From the NCBI GenBank assembly GCA_013399695.1, contig VXAU01004724.1, positions 1,078,032 through 1,142,031 of the forward strand: a stretch of DNA of 64,000 nucleotides. The letters run 5' to 3'. The notes below the pieces were generated by a model. The model worked only from the letters and a program-made list of their open reading frames with translations. It was not told where the DNA came from and did not search any database. A program made the position numbers and the translations under genes. The DNA comes from Formicarius rufipectus (lineage: Eukaryota; Chordata; Aves; Passeriformes; Formicariidae). Below are positions 12,701-27,700 of this stretch, in pieces (the stretch's first letter is position 1; every line of letters begins with the position of its first letter).

Positions 12701-15700
12701 ACTGGTATGGCCTGCTCAGCAGGCAATTCTCCATTTCTCATGTATTGTAGATAAACATTGGATGCTGGGAAGATGAAATCATCTATCAATTCCTAAAACA
12801 AAGAGAAAATAAAAATCACCTGTTACCACAGAAATGCAGGCTATTTCATAAGAGAGTAAGAGTTATTATATAAATGAATGTCCGAGAACCAGAAGGGTAC
12901 TTGAAGAAAACAAGAGTAAAAATTGAGACCAACATCATAATGAGTTTTTAAATTTAGAACAGAGTAATTCCATTTGAAAGTGGTTCCCAGCAAACCCACC
13001 TCCCCATTGCAAGTTAAAAATAAATCTGTACTTGATTGTAAAAACTTTCCTTTGCCAAACCCCTATTATCTACAAAGCTCTCAATCAATTAGGGCTGAAA
13101 AATGCAACATTCCTGCAGTATAATATCAGAGGTACAAAGAAAACAAGTCTGATTAAAGAGGCATTCAGATGTGATGCATTTGTTCAAACCTGCCATAAGC
13201 ATTAATAGCACTAATTAAGAACATGTGCAGAAAAGACAATACAGGGGTAATGAAGGAAAGCAGTCCTGTACAGGACTGTCCTATATCCAGCTCACTGTCC
13301 TTGTGTGATGTTTGTTAAGTACTGGAACACAGCAAGAATGACAATGTTAAGTGTACTTTATGAACGAAACATGTAATTTTAAAAATTATTTTTAAAGAAA
13401 ACATTAAACTCCAATTACAAGCACTTTTATGGATACAGATCACAAGATGCAAAGTTTTACTTATGGGTAAAACCATGCAAAAAAACCTAAACACTCCCCC
13501 CTCCCCCCCTACAAAAATTCCCTAAGAACCCCAAAGGTCAAAAAACTTCAACTTACTTTAATGAGATTAGCACCTCCTTTTTCACAACCAATATGGTATT
13601 TCTTCTCAGGTGTCTGGAATGCTAACAACTCTTTTGTTACTCCAAGGTGACCCTCTAAAATAGTTTCTTCGACACCTGTTTCCCCTGTTCTTTTTACTTC
13701 ATCCTGCCATTTAAGAGAAAGTCAGGATACTCCAAATAAGGCACATTTACCAAGCTTAAAGCTGTACTTTACAGCAAAGCGGCAAGCAGCTAATTATCAG
13801 GAATAAACTGACCCCAGAACTTACCCTAATCCTCTTAAGCCAGTCGATTTCATTATTGAGAAGAACTTCAGCATTGGGTACATTAATATTACTGTTATAA
13901 GCATAGTTAAGAAGATGTCTTAAGAGAGTGAAGTAGTCTCCAGAATGCTTAGCTCTCTCTCTTGCAGTACTCTGTGAAAACCAACAACAAATGATAGAGA
14001 ATTCATACATCCTTCCACTTAAAGAGCAACACCAACACATTTTTCCTAAACCTGGCAGTAAACACGGAAGAAAATAATTTTTAACCTTTCAGAAGTTTCA
14101 ATTTGTATTTAGCTCTTAATGAATGACTTCTCAACTATTTGTGTAGCAATTTCTATACCTGAGTAGGAAAAACTGAACAAATAGTGATGTGATAAAATTC
14201 AAGAGCAACAGGTACATGGAACAGAAAGGCCTTGGCAGGTCCAGTAAGAAAAGGCAGTAACTGTAGGTATCTCTCTCATCTGCTAATGATTTTTACTTGA
14301 AGGTCAGCATTCATTAAAGGTCAAATGCAGATATTAAAGTTTACTCTTCATGTTCTTATCAGAAAACACAAAAAAGTCCCTTTCCCCCTCAGGTAGCTCA
14401 AATGGAAATCAACTGTTCTGCTTGCCTGTGGGTCAAAAGGAATCCATATTTTAATGATTGCTAATAGCAAGCCAATAGCAATTTGTCTTTTCTTGCAGGT
14501 ACTTTATCCTATTACTTTTTACAGAAATTCACATTGTACTGAAGCCTTTATCTTTAAAAACTTACCCCCAGAACAGTAAACAGCAGGGTAATGAAGAAAA
14601 GGAGGGGTCTCTGTCCCATACAACACCTGGTAGCCATCAAAAAGAATTGCTCCTGTGCCATCTGACGAACAGTTCTGGAAATTATTTAATAGAAACATTA
14701 AATTCAATCTCCCTATCCAAACAGGACATTGAAAAAAATATTCTTATTTGTGCTTATCTGCTTAATGTCATTTTCTAAAGCTGAACATAAAGGAAGGAAC
14801 AGGAATATTTTAACTATTCACTACACATCATACTGTTCCTCCTTGAAGTGAAATTTCAGACCTGTGAATTACTATTACAAAACTTGTTCCACAAACCAAA
14901 TATTTAAATGTAAAAGAAAAAGAAACTTGCAAGCACCCAACCACTACCAATGTTGCGTGACATAACAAGCAATCTGCAATACTAAATAATTCCTTTTTTC
15001 TAATCAAGCACTGGCTCTACCTGACAGACGAACCAGAACTAGCCCAGTAAAACTGCCCTTATATATCACTAGAGCAGTTTGCTGAGCATCTTTGAAGTGA
15101 TCAAAATCTGTCATTAGTAAGAAATGAGAAAAGATGACCCTCCTGAAAATTCAAGTGGCTTTAATGAAAGGAAATTTTCCATCTCAGAACTTAATCCAAT
15201 TGCAGAAATGGATAAGCTTCAGTGAAAAAATATTTAAGGCAAATCCTATTCTTTCAAGCTGTAAGATTAATTGTCTGAACATTATGTCTTGTAAAAACTG
15301 CCAGGATCATCTCTGCTTGAGTGGGAAGAGACTACAAATGAATGCTATGCTTTAGGGAAGGCTCTCAACATATGGAAAACTGGATTTTGCAGTGTCTGGT
15401 GTGAATGTCACTGTTTTCTGGCCATGAAGTTGGTGTGGAAAGCACACCAAAGAATCCCATTTCCTGGAGAGCTCTTTCATGTGTGGTTAACTGTGTTTCA
15501 AAGATACACAAGAATGACCATAAGGTCACAGCAAAGATGCACCTGGCTGAGCACCCTGTCTCTGGTATCACACACAAAGGAAAGTGCACAAGAAGAAGGA
15601 AGATGCAGTGACACTTCTCCAGAATGTTCTCTCAGCCTCTAACAATTTGTGGTTCAGGAAGACTACCAAAGGTAGTCATTCGCAGCCGTCACTGGACGAG

Positions 15701-18700
15701 TTCATGAAAGAACCCCTCAAACCATTTGCAAACCGAAGGTTTATACTGCTTAAATATTATGCTCAAGAAGGTCTTATACAAATAAATATTGTTCTCTATT
15801 TGTTCTCCCTTTGCTACTTTCGATTTTAAGGGTCTCTGTGGTACTCCCCTCCCACCATTTATCTCTCCTCCAATATGAAGTGCTCCCAGCTATTCAGCTG
15901 TTCCTCAGATGGAAGTAATTTCAGACCTTTGATCCCTCTTGTCACCCTTACACTGTTCTGACTTGCTGAAGACTGTGGGGTGGGGTGGGGGGCTCTGTTC
16001 TGTTCTTAGCAACAACTGACATTTCATGGGGTACAACTGCTGAGCTGATGTTTTCCCAAAACTCCTCAGAGAATTTAGGATGCAATCTTTCAGCTGCTTG
16101 GGACACATCACGCAGACAATCCTCAGCTCCACGCGCTCGAAGGCAGAATGAAAGAGATAACGGTGGTATTTTCCTAAAGTGAGAAATGTCACCAAGCAAA
16201 CACACACCTCACACTTGCATTTCTGAGGAGTATACACTACTTGAACACAAATATATTTTTGTGAGGCTACAAGAATCTAAGAGTTCTTAAGGAATTGTGA
16301 GTGGGAATAAGCTGCCTTAAACACAGGACTTGAGCTGCGTGATGAACTCACACTCACCCTGTAAAACAGCTGGAGATCAAGCACCTCCCTTAAGGCAGAC
16401 AATCTGAATCCTGTCCTACTGAAAGCTCCAGGATACAGATTTCTGCTTCATTAACAGACATCAGCTTCTTCAATGGGTCTGAGAGCCATTGCTTTAAAGC
16501 AGCATGAAGAATTTTTATTTATTCTGTCCATAAAGAAATAAGCACTTTGCAACAAGCACCTCACAAAGATCAGTGAAAGACTTCAAGGTTCCAGGATTAT
16601 TTAGGACTAACTAATTATTTAGTTAACAGTAAGCTCCTGTTAACTAAGCGAGTCTTGCATACAGGGGTCACCACTATGAAAACAATTACCCTGGAGAGGA
16701 AGAATGGATCTGGTATTTAGTATCAAACACATTACACTGTTTCTAAATTTAGATGCAGCATGGTCATGCTCTGAAGAAACAGCAGAAGTCCAAGTCTCAA
16801 CCACTGAAAAACAAGCTATCCATCTGATCTCTCCCAAAAAGATCCTGTGAGATCTGAACTTGATCATCTTCCTTGTCTTTTATAGTGCACCAAAAACATC
16901 TTCTCACATGCATATTTTTGTCATTGTTCTCTGACTGAGCATAGGGGATTAGAGAACAATACTTGAAAATGGAAGGATATTCAGAATTCTGTCTGGTATT
17001 TGCTAAACTTTCTCTGCACTGCAAACACTAATTTGTTTTCACATTAATTCAGAAGAGGATCTTTTTAGCAGCTTAGTTCAATTTCCCCATCTTCAATTAC
17101 AAAGGAGTCCCCTGTTTCTATCATGTTTATGCACCATTCTAAATGAGATTATCATATATGTCACAACTTCTAAAAGCATATGAGAGAAAAGAGCTCAGTG
17201 GTAGCATCTTGTACTGACAGTATGAACTATTTTTCCAAACAGTAAGTGATACTAGCAAGTTTCAGTGAAACTGAAAATTCAACACCCTGTACCACAGGCT
17301 GCAAGCTAATACAGCTTGTGGTATTTTGGTAACACTCCACAGTTTCACCATGTGTGCAAATTGTTCATTGTAAAGAGATACTCTGATGACACTACTGATC
17401 CTTTTGTTATGGCAAATATTCCTGAACATAAGAATTTTCAACCTGTTTCCCTGGAAAAGAAAAACCACAAAACACAGTGCTGAAATTCTGACCCCATTCA
17501 TCTGAGGGCACCGCAACCTGACTCCCTTTAAAATGTACTGAAAGGCTTAAGACAACGCCATTAACTTCTGATCTCTGTCATTTCTCAAAGAAAAGTTAAA
17601 ATATTCATGAAACACCAACGAAGTATCTTAAACTAGAATCAACTCTTTAGTTCAAAGCCCTGGCAACCAAGTTTAACACCAACATAAAAAAAACTTTCCT
17701 CCTGGAATTCTTCTAAAATCATGCACCCAAATACTTCACATGACAATTTCGGATGGGTTAGAAGTGACAAGATGCATCAGACAGGTGCTGCACTGCGCAC
17801 ATGCTGTCTAAGGAGATCTGTAGGAATAGACTGGAGATAATGAGAGATCCTTGAACTCTACAACAGGAGTGTAGAGCAATTCAAACACATGGCTCGTGGC
17901 AGCTCCTACTGATCTCCCTGTCCATCTGTGCCCCAACAGTGCTGAGAGTTTCCCCAAGATGCTGCTGCTGCACCAGCGGACAAGCTTCAGTGTGACATAA
18001 ATGTACCACTTCAGTGCAAAAACCCCAGAAGATTAAATCTTAACTTACCCTTCTCCTCAAACTGCTACTATTGTAATTTGTCTTTACTTAACAGAAAAGT
18101 GCTTCCTTATCTAAGTCAGTTAAATATTCAAATGTAGCAAATATTCCCATTATTTCTAAAAAACATAAAGTATCTATTATGGTAAATAATTTGTTCTAAA
18201 GCCATCACTAGTGTATTATCAGACATCCATTCATCTGGCTTGACAATATCATCCTTATGAGCAAAAGATGATAGGACTGATATGTAGAACAGATATCCAA
18301 ATTAGATTTGCATTGCCAAATAATAATTAAGACAGGTGCATAGAAAAATCACTTAAATAAGAAGTGACTGCTTTGCATTTAGGCTTCATACCAATTTTGA
18401 ATTGTAGAATAGTAGATGTGACTTTAAAAAAACACCAAAACTTACTTGCTGTGACAGTGCAGTAGTAAATCAATGATAAACGTCTGCCATGCTTTTTCTT
18501 TACTGAGTGCATCCAGTGCTGTTGGAATCAAAGCAAAGCACAGGGTCATCACCTCCAAAGCTTCACAGCAAACTTGTTCATCTTCTATGTCTGGTTCATT
18601 TCCTGCATTTGTCTGTGAAAACAAACAAGAGTGCACAAAGTGGGTACAGAAAAAAAATCCCAAGAAACCCAACTGGCTCCAAGGTATATCCACTAAACAT

Positions 18701-21700
18701 AAACACAAACCACAAATTTGTATACTAAGTGATTATCAGTGCCAAGTATTTTATGCACTCCACTCAGATCTGAGTCGAAGCCCTATGTGGGATGACTTGA
18801 ACTTCCATAACTGTGCTTCTCAAAGGAGGATTCCAAGCATGAACTTAAGGAGACAGAAATTAAATAAGAAGCTGCAGGCAGAAGTCACATCAGTTATTAC
18901 TGTTGGGGTAGTTTGCTGGTTTGTATCTGGGGGATTGTTTGGGGATATTTTTGTTCTGCTTTTCTTTACTATTCAGAATATGAGCATTAAGGCTTGGAAA
19001 ACAGATACTATTTAAGCAGAGAAAAGCTATAGGGTTTTAAAATTTACCAAGAAGTCCAGTTTTACAACACTTTGACGCTCACAACCTTTTTGACCAAAAA
19101 CTTCCTAATATTACTGTAATTTCAGAAACATGAAAGAGCAGAAAAAAATTTCAAACATAGCTGTTGTGGTGATTTTTGAAATAGAAACTAGTATTATTGC
19201 AAATTGGCACAGAGGTTACTCCTTCAACTAAACACTTGAATCAAGTAAGTTGATTTTGGTATCCTTTCCAAAATAAACACTTTGAGAATAATGGCAAGTC
19301 TAAAAGTAATTAGCTTCGAGAAGTCCTGAAGAAACCGAATGTGAGCAGGTCTCAATTCATCATTTATAAATCACACAGGTCAGCAACATTAACTAGAGGC
19401 ATCGATTGTTTTATATGTGGAAAGCTATCAAGATTAAGTAGGAAGAAAGAAGGGATTACAAGGCAGAAAAGAGAATTAATTGTGAACAGGCCAAAGAATG
19501 CCTCAGTCTGGCAACAAACACTATTTTGTCTTTGCACAACAGCTAAAAAATCAGTCACCACACTGTGGTGGGAGGACATGGCAATTCTGACACATCTTGC
19601 GCACTTAAAGCAAATGCAGGTGCTTTCAGCAAGTTCAGATCTGCACCTGCTCTGCAGTGTCCAGAGAGCAAAGTTATTTCTGTGTGGCTGCAGACCTCTA
19701 GCAAGCAAAGTAAAGAGCGTTTTGTACTCAGTGAAGTACTTCCCTACACTCGTGAAGCACGAGCTGGGGGGTCTGTCCAAGCAGCACATTTGGAGTGTTA
19801 CAGGTGGCCAGGAGCCTTCTCTGACTGACAAAGGCAGTGTGACACCACTGGAAGCTGCACATAGTCATTTTCAGCCACAGAAGGGACTCCCATACTAGAA
19901 CTTTTTGAGGCAGGAGGCAGAAGTGACTCCATAAAAGTTACACTCTCAAAATAATTTATCTCGGCTTTAAAGTTTAATTCCTTTTTCCAGTTAAGTTTAG
20001 TTGCTTAAGTGTTCAGCATTCTTTCAGAAGTCATTCTTGATGGGACTGCTCTGAAATGTCTCTTAAAAAAAATGTTTCCCATTGTAGCCTTTTACATTCT
20101 TAGGAATTTTGACATGTCATTCCCAATGCCTTAGAAATCAGTCTGCTTTTGTTCTTAAAGTAACATTTAATGATAATTCCCTATTCCACACACTTAGCAA
20201 ATACTTCTATAACCTATCAGTTAAGAGTCTAATGTTCAGTGGCTAACTTAGCAAACTGAAAGTATTGTTCTTAAAATACTTTTTCCTGTAAAAGCCAGTG
20301 TTTTTCAGTCATAGGTATATTTGACCTTTATAAAAACATCATAAAATTACCTTCTCTCATCTATAAGCAAACACTATTCTCTCAAGAATGTGTCCTTCCT
20401 TCCATGATGTTCCTCTATTTCCTCTTTTTAATGTTATACTAGCAAAGGGGGCTTTAGTCTCCCTTATTGTTACTTCTGCAATTTCTTCCTGTTTGTAATT
20501 TTTTTCCCTTCAATTTTTATTTCCTTTTTTCCTAGCATAAACCAAATGCAGCTACCATTTATTACAAATGTCCATATAAGTGTTATTAAGAACAAATAAA
20601 CCAAAAAACCAAACAACCTCTCTAAAGGATGACTGCTTTCAAAGTAATTTTACAGAACTTAAGTTCAAAAACTTTCATCCAGAAAAAAGTTAGAAAAGCA
20701 CATTTATGTCTATTTTAGTGCAATACTGCTCCTAAAACATCCTAAGTATATGGATGTAAGAGCATATCTTCATGTTCCTGGGCTGTCACACTAACTATAT
20801 CACATTTATATGCCAGTTTATCACCTAAAAATCCCAAAGCCCCCATTTATTTCATGAGGAAGTCATGTTCAAAGCAATAAGAAGCAGATGCCATCATGCC
20901 ACTACGTAAGCTAAATGCCAAGGTGTTGCATTTTGTTGAAGTAAATATTCTTCTAACTGATCATTTAACAGCTAATCCTCCAAAAATAAACCTCCCTTAC
21001 ATGTTCCTTTCCCTTTTACTCTCAAGCAAGTATTGACAAGTCCTACACCTGATGAGTAAGTGAAGATGCTTAGAGAACAAAAAGGGACTTTTTTAAAAAT
21101 CACGGTCAAAATAGAAATTACTATTGCCTATAACTGTAAGCAACACTAAACACAAGGTCTGTGATACTGTACTGATGTATAAGCCCCAAATCCAAACTGT
21201 GCAATATACATGTGAAGTCATCAAGATGGTTTACACATCTACCTAAGTAAAAAATAGAGGCTTAGCAATTATTTCTTTTTTTTTCAGTGCTAGTTTCACA
21301 TCAATTAGCTTGTTTCTCATTCTAGACGGCACATATGTGTTAAATCAACTTCTGTACAACACCCTCTTTAAGTCTGAAGACTAGAAAAACTAGCATTGCA
21401 AGAAATACTTATTCCTTATTTAGATACAGAATCTCACAGGTCTGAAAACATGTTAGAGCAGCTTATAGACCTGATGCACTTTTGAACCGACACCAGACTA
21501 AAGCCAGAATTAAAGAGTTACTGAGAAAAGTAATTTGGGATAGACTGTGGTATGACAGTGACATCTACTAGACTCTGAAATACATCACCACCAAGGTACC
21601 TATCTAAAAGCTCTCCACACTCTAAGCCTGACCTGGTCAACAGACTTTTATAAACAAACGAACAGTTCTACAAAAAAGTAGTTGCTTAGGAAGTCTTACC

Positions 21701-24700
21701 TTTTCATAGATTTTACTAATTTCCTCATTTGAACTGAAAACCAGCTGAACTGACCCACAACCTGATGCCCAAACTATTTTTTGTACTGCCCGGATAACAC
21801 AAATATCAGGGATGTATTTTGAAGCCTGAAAGAAAGAGAGAAATAAAGGAAAGCAACATTAGAATCCAGCTGCAGATAACATTACAATGGATTACAAATT
21901 CTCACAAATGTATAGAAAATTTAACATTTAAAATTTCAAAATTTAATAAAGAATTTTTCCTTAGAGCAACAGCATCACAAGAAAAGGAACATGTGGGATG
22001 GTTTTTTTTCATCTCAGTTTTAAAAATCTTAAAGTGTCAGCATTTTTTAAAAAGGTGAAATATTCCTCTATGTGCAGAAGCCTTCTCTTTTGGTCTATGG
22101 AAACAGTGTTAGATTTTTTTTTTTTTTAAATTATGATATCAGTGAAAGAGAGTCAGTCCTTTTGAAGGAACATCAAAATATGGAAAACAAACAAACAAAA
22201 AACAAAGAAACAAAAAACCCACACAGAAACATTCCCCCCCACACACATTTCAACAGCAAACTACAACACATAGGAAATTTAGATCTGTAGTAGTTTTCAT
22301 AATATCAGAAATTTACAAATAAAACTTTAACACCAATACTGATCAAAGAAATTCAGGTTATGTTTGCTTTGATGTGCCTGGTGAAGGAAAAATTATTTAT
22401 TTACTAGAAGTCCTTCAGGAAAAACAAAGGCACAATTAAAAGACTCTCTTCATACCTCACCTCAAAAGACATTTCTTCTATGGCAGAAATTTAATTAAGT
22501 CAGAGTTCAACCAGCTGATTTGACACATACAATCACCTTTGGATACACCACCATCACTGATCTGAGGCAATGGTTCAGTCCTGCAGTTTAGTACATGGTG
22601 CTTTCTTTAGACACTGCCCTTTTTTCTGAAGAGACAGTGCACCTTTCACCACCAAGATGACCATACAAGGTCACTTCTATCTCGACACCTCAGAAATGTT
22701 TTGGGGCTAGTGTTGCAGGTGTGCTGTACAGCACAGATATACCATATTCACTGCTGCCACAATGGAAACTGAGGGATTCCAAATCACTGTGGAAGAGGAA
22801 GTCACAGCAGTTCTGATTTCAGCTTCGGCTGAATTCAGCATAAGTCACTAATGTATTTATGAACATGACTCAAGACTCCAGACCCAAATGGGGTTTGGCC
22901 ATACCACATGGGAAAGACTTTACATTTACAAAGCACATTCGTTAACCCCACTGAGGTCCATAATCCAATTTTTCACTTGTAATGTTAATCCACTTTCAAC
23001 ATATAAAGATACACTGGCCACAATTTCAGACTTTTATCTTCCAGGATTTAAAAATCATTCTCAACATTTTAAACCTCCCACCCCCTTTCTGTGTATCTTC
23101 AGGAAGAAAGTGGTCCTCAGAAACCAAAGCATAGACGACAAAAAAAAGGATAAAGTATCACACAAAATGTCTTCAAAACACCCATTACCTTCTTTAAATC
23201 TATTACATGCATTTTCCAAAGTTCTGATCTAAGTGTAATAATATTCACAAACCACTAAAGAGCTTGGACAGAACATGCATCTTCACTAAAGCCTCTATGG
23301 TATTAAATACCAAATTTCATAATGCATATGGAAACAGTTAACAAAATACTTTTAATTAACAGCTTATGAATCATGTAAAGATGACCTAAAATGTTTCACG
23401 GAATTCTGAAAGGAAAATCGATGTTTTATAATACAATAAATTTAAGGATTTAAAAAAAGAGAATGCTACTTAAGAAAAAGAATGTTATAGGAAAAAGGGT
23501 GATACAGAAAGGAATTCACCAACCTCATCAGATATTTGCTGTGCAAGACGTATTGCTACATTTCTTAGCATGCATTCTGAAGTTGGATTAGGAATGTTTT
23601 GTAGGGCATTTTGTAGCACCACTGCCTGGTCATGCGTAGCTTGGTTTATCTGGAAGAAAGGATGTCTTATTTTTACATAGGAAAAAAAGCAAAAAGATAT
23701 GAAGATCTAAAGTTTATTGGAAAGCTTTGGTAGAAGTATGCAAGATCTCTGAAGGAAAACTACTTACAGAACCTGCAAACACCATGATAAATAAATCTCA
23801 AACAGATACCATCACATCTGAAGACACTTCATGCTGCAGTGCACGATCACAGAGTACAGGTATTATGAGGAGAGGCACTTGCTCAAAACTTAGTAGGTTT
23901 AGAGGCTTGTTTATTGATCAGATAACTGATCAGGATCATGTATCATAACAGAACATTTACATTTACACCTCCTTCCCTTTCTGTTGATGTAGGAAAGAAA
24001 GGGTTTGTTAAAACAATTGAGTCTCCTTCTTGCTTAGGTGTCTAGATAGGGCTGAAGTACATTTTAAACATCTCAGAGCACTCCAAAGAATTCTGAATTA
24101 TCCCTCCTCTTTTTTTTTATTATATTTTCACAAGAGAAAGAACAGCAAGACAAACATTTATCTTTTCTGTACTGATTTGATCATAGAGTTCCTTCTCCTT
24201 GGGCTGCCAGAGCTTCACAGTTTTGACAGGTCAAAACTGAAACAGTTGTTTCCTTCTCACAGATAAACAAAAGACATGGGCTGTGGTTACAAGTTAAAAC
24301 TTGTACAAAAGAGTTTCTTCATTTTCAGTACCATTTCATTCAAAAAACCCATCTCAAATGCTGCTCAAAAGACAAACTGTGAAGCTGCTCTGTAACACCT
24401 GCCACACCCCTTGCTTTGTCAACTTCAATACAACAGTTGATTGAAGGAGCAAAATTACAGAACCCCACTGAAAAGGAATAGAACTTCCACAGCCAATTAG
24501 TTATTGGAAGTGGGCTGGAAGTGATCAGCCACGGTATACACAGGGCAAATCAGGTTCTCTGTGCCAGGATACTGTGTTTAACACATTATTAATTCAGCCT
24601 TCTATGAAAACGAGGAAGAAAGCAAAAATTTAAGAGGTACTAGTGACAAAAGCTGAAAGACTGCAGACACGTAACCCTGGTTACCTCATTCTCTCAAGTA

Positions 24701-27700
24701 CTGATGGAAAGCCAAGATAAAGTTACGCTTTGGAACTTACGCTTTAGGAAAGAGAGATGAAAGGTATTAACAAACCTCACCCCCACTCCCAGGTGTAAGC
24801 TTATTGGTGCTGCAGCATAATAAATATCAATGTCCTTCAAACAGGATGATGATGACAGCCAGAATAACCATGTTTTTTTCTACAAATCACTTAATATTAT
24901 TAAGTTAGATGTTTGCAACGCCAAACAGTGAATGTCAGCAACCATGGACAAATGTTACTACCTCTTAAGTGGTCAGCATAAATCAGTTTCAAACAGTACT
25001 TCAAGACTCAAATGATGATATCTGTGTTCCAAACTACCTTTTGAGTAATGGTTGTAAGAAATTATTGCAAATGTTATAAGGACAAAGGATAGGGTGGCAA
25101 GCACGTCTGCTACAAGATGTTTATATTATATTCTGAGACATGAAAAAGGATCCTTATCTCTAGAAAAAGAATTAATCATGTATCTTCCAAAAGATGCAGC
25201 TAACCATAAGATATTTATTTTTCAGACATAAGGGGAAAGAACTTCTCTGCTTCAGAGATGGATCTTAGTCAAGATTGTGCTATAAAGTGCTCTGAAATGG
25301 GACTCTGTGTATTCTTGAGTACAGCCTGATAGCTCAGGAAACTATTTGAGATGGAATCCCGAAAAATAGCTAGAGCTGGAATACTTGTGCAGCAAATGTC
25401 CAAGAAGAAGAGCAGCGAAGTTTACCTTTTGGGCTCCATGCTGGACATCTACTATAAGAGGACAGAAATAAAACTTTGACCCACAACAGACTTGTCCATA
25501 TGTACTAAGACTAACCTGCCATATTAAACATGTATAAAAACTAGTACTATAAACACGTGAGATCACACCTGTGTCACAGGTGTGACATTCTCCCTTTTGA
25601 GCTCTGACTAATCTTAGGGTGGGACACATTTCAACCATCAGCACTTAACTTTGCAATGTACCTAACTCTTCTCTGCAAGAATTTTCTACAAACAATGGGG
25701 AGAATTAGGAATTTAGAAAGCCAAAGACATGTCTTTGTGTAGCCAAAGGGCTGGCATGACTAAACATCAGTTCTGTTGGTTTCTGATCTAACCATAAATA
25801 GGAGATACAAGAAACTCAGAGGCACATCCTTCAACAGACTCAGCAGCTCAAAAGAATCAGAATTCCTTCTGAGAACTGAATTTATGGGACAGATGTACTT
25901 AGAAATTACAAGTTACCCATACTGACAATCACACAAACCACTGAAAATCACATGTAGAGCAAGTGCATCTCTAACTTTTTACAGTAACAAAGAAACAGGA
26001 TTTTTTTTAGTAAGTTAATCTCTTTTTTAGAATTGTAAGGCTATCTGAAAGTAACATGAGCTCTTGGCATGCAGTGCACTCAGAGTGTTCATGAACCGTA
26101 GAGAGATGCTGCTGCAGACAACGTAAAAACCAGAGCACATTGCCATTTGCAGCAAGGAGGATTTATATTACCGGTGAAATGGTACTTGTGCCTTCCACAA
26201 CTGGCTGACAAGCTTCTGCCACAGCTCGAACATGGCCATATCCAATTGCCGTTAGCAATAATTTGGCTATTTTCAGAGCATTAAGGTAGGCACCCCTTCG
26301 AGTTTCCATATCTGCGTTTGGCAGGAAGTTATTTCTGGTCAGCATGCTCAACACAAGTGGCAAACCACCACTTTTTAGGAAGTTGTACTGGAAGTCACTG
26401 GCATCTTCTCCCAGAGGTGCACTGGCAGGCATTAACAAGGCATAAACTACCTGCAGAAGAAAATACAGAGTTAACTAACAGCAATGCACCAGACTGGATA
26501 TAGACACTGAATATAAGGACATGCAGGAATACTACTTAAGCAATGCTCTGACAGCAGTGGTCATACATGTTTATTCCAGTAAACTGTTAAGTATTTTTAA
26601 TTGCTCATTTCAAACCAGAATTTCATCTTAGACTTCCTTAACATTACAGAGAGGATGGCCAAATAACAGGCAAAGCATCACAAACCTCTGTTAGGTACAG
26701 CACTTGTGAGGCAGAAGGACCAAAGAACAGAGAATCCAGGGATGGACTAAGGCTGCTTTCCCCAAGCTTTGCATGATCTAAACAAATGGCTCTTAGTTTC
26801 TCAACTGTAGTGTTATCTGCAATAAAAACACAACTTGTAAGCATTCTGTAACAGAGCTACTCCACAACAAGCCAGCACTATTTACAACCATAAATCTGAA
26901 AAGTTTTAAGTGTATCAGAACAGGTACAAAAAGTTACAGACAAAATCAGACTATGAAGTGTTCTGCAATGACTATTACAGTCAAAAGTGATTCTGTTAAA
27001 GCAGTGCTACAAGATCATTACAGAACACAACGCTTCTCCCCATTTTCACTGCACTGTGGCACTGAAGCCCAGTACCAACTGCAAGCTACACAATACAGCA
27101 ACTTAATACAGAAAACAAGAAATAACTATTTGGGGAATCATTTGCAGTCCTAAGAAAACATTCATGAACTACAGTATCAATAAATTACCAGAAAGTAGAA
27201 AAAACTCTATCTTCATTTTTCTAAAACAGGTAAGAAATTATGGTAGAGAATATAACAAGATTAAAAAAAGGATAAAATTAAGTTTTACCTGGTGGCATGA
27301 GCTTCATAAGAACACGAGCTCCATCTCTAAGGGGTGGCATATTTAGGCTACTGCCCAAGTCTGCAACTTGCCAAAGAAAAGAGATGTATCGAGGATGCAG
27401 TGACATGATCTTAAAATAAACAAATTAAAAAAAAACCCAAACATTAAAATGGCTAGTTAAAGACAAAGTATAAGAAAAAAAAAATGTGTTTAAACTGCCA
27501 ATTTCAGAATAAGCTTACCACTCCAGGCAAACAGCTTTCCACTTCTGGATTTGGACCATCACTGTAATGATTGCCATGGTTGCCCGGGGAACCAGTTGAA
27601 GAGTCAGAAGAACTATCTGGACTTGAGGGCATATTAGAATTTATCTGTGTGAGCTTAGCTGTAATTAGCTGAAAAACACAATCACAGTTTTAACACCATG

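Noticed and set aside
15970..15995. Possible G-quadruplex
   Set aside because: Only three separate G runs are visible, so the four-run rule is not met without bulges.
18473..19015. 180-codon plus-strand open frame
   Set aside because: Its first third is antisense to exon w24 and the rest is intron. No family features.
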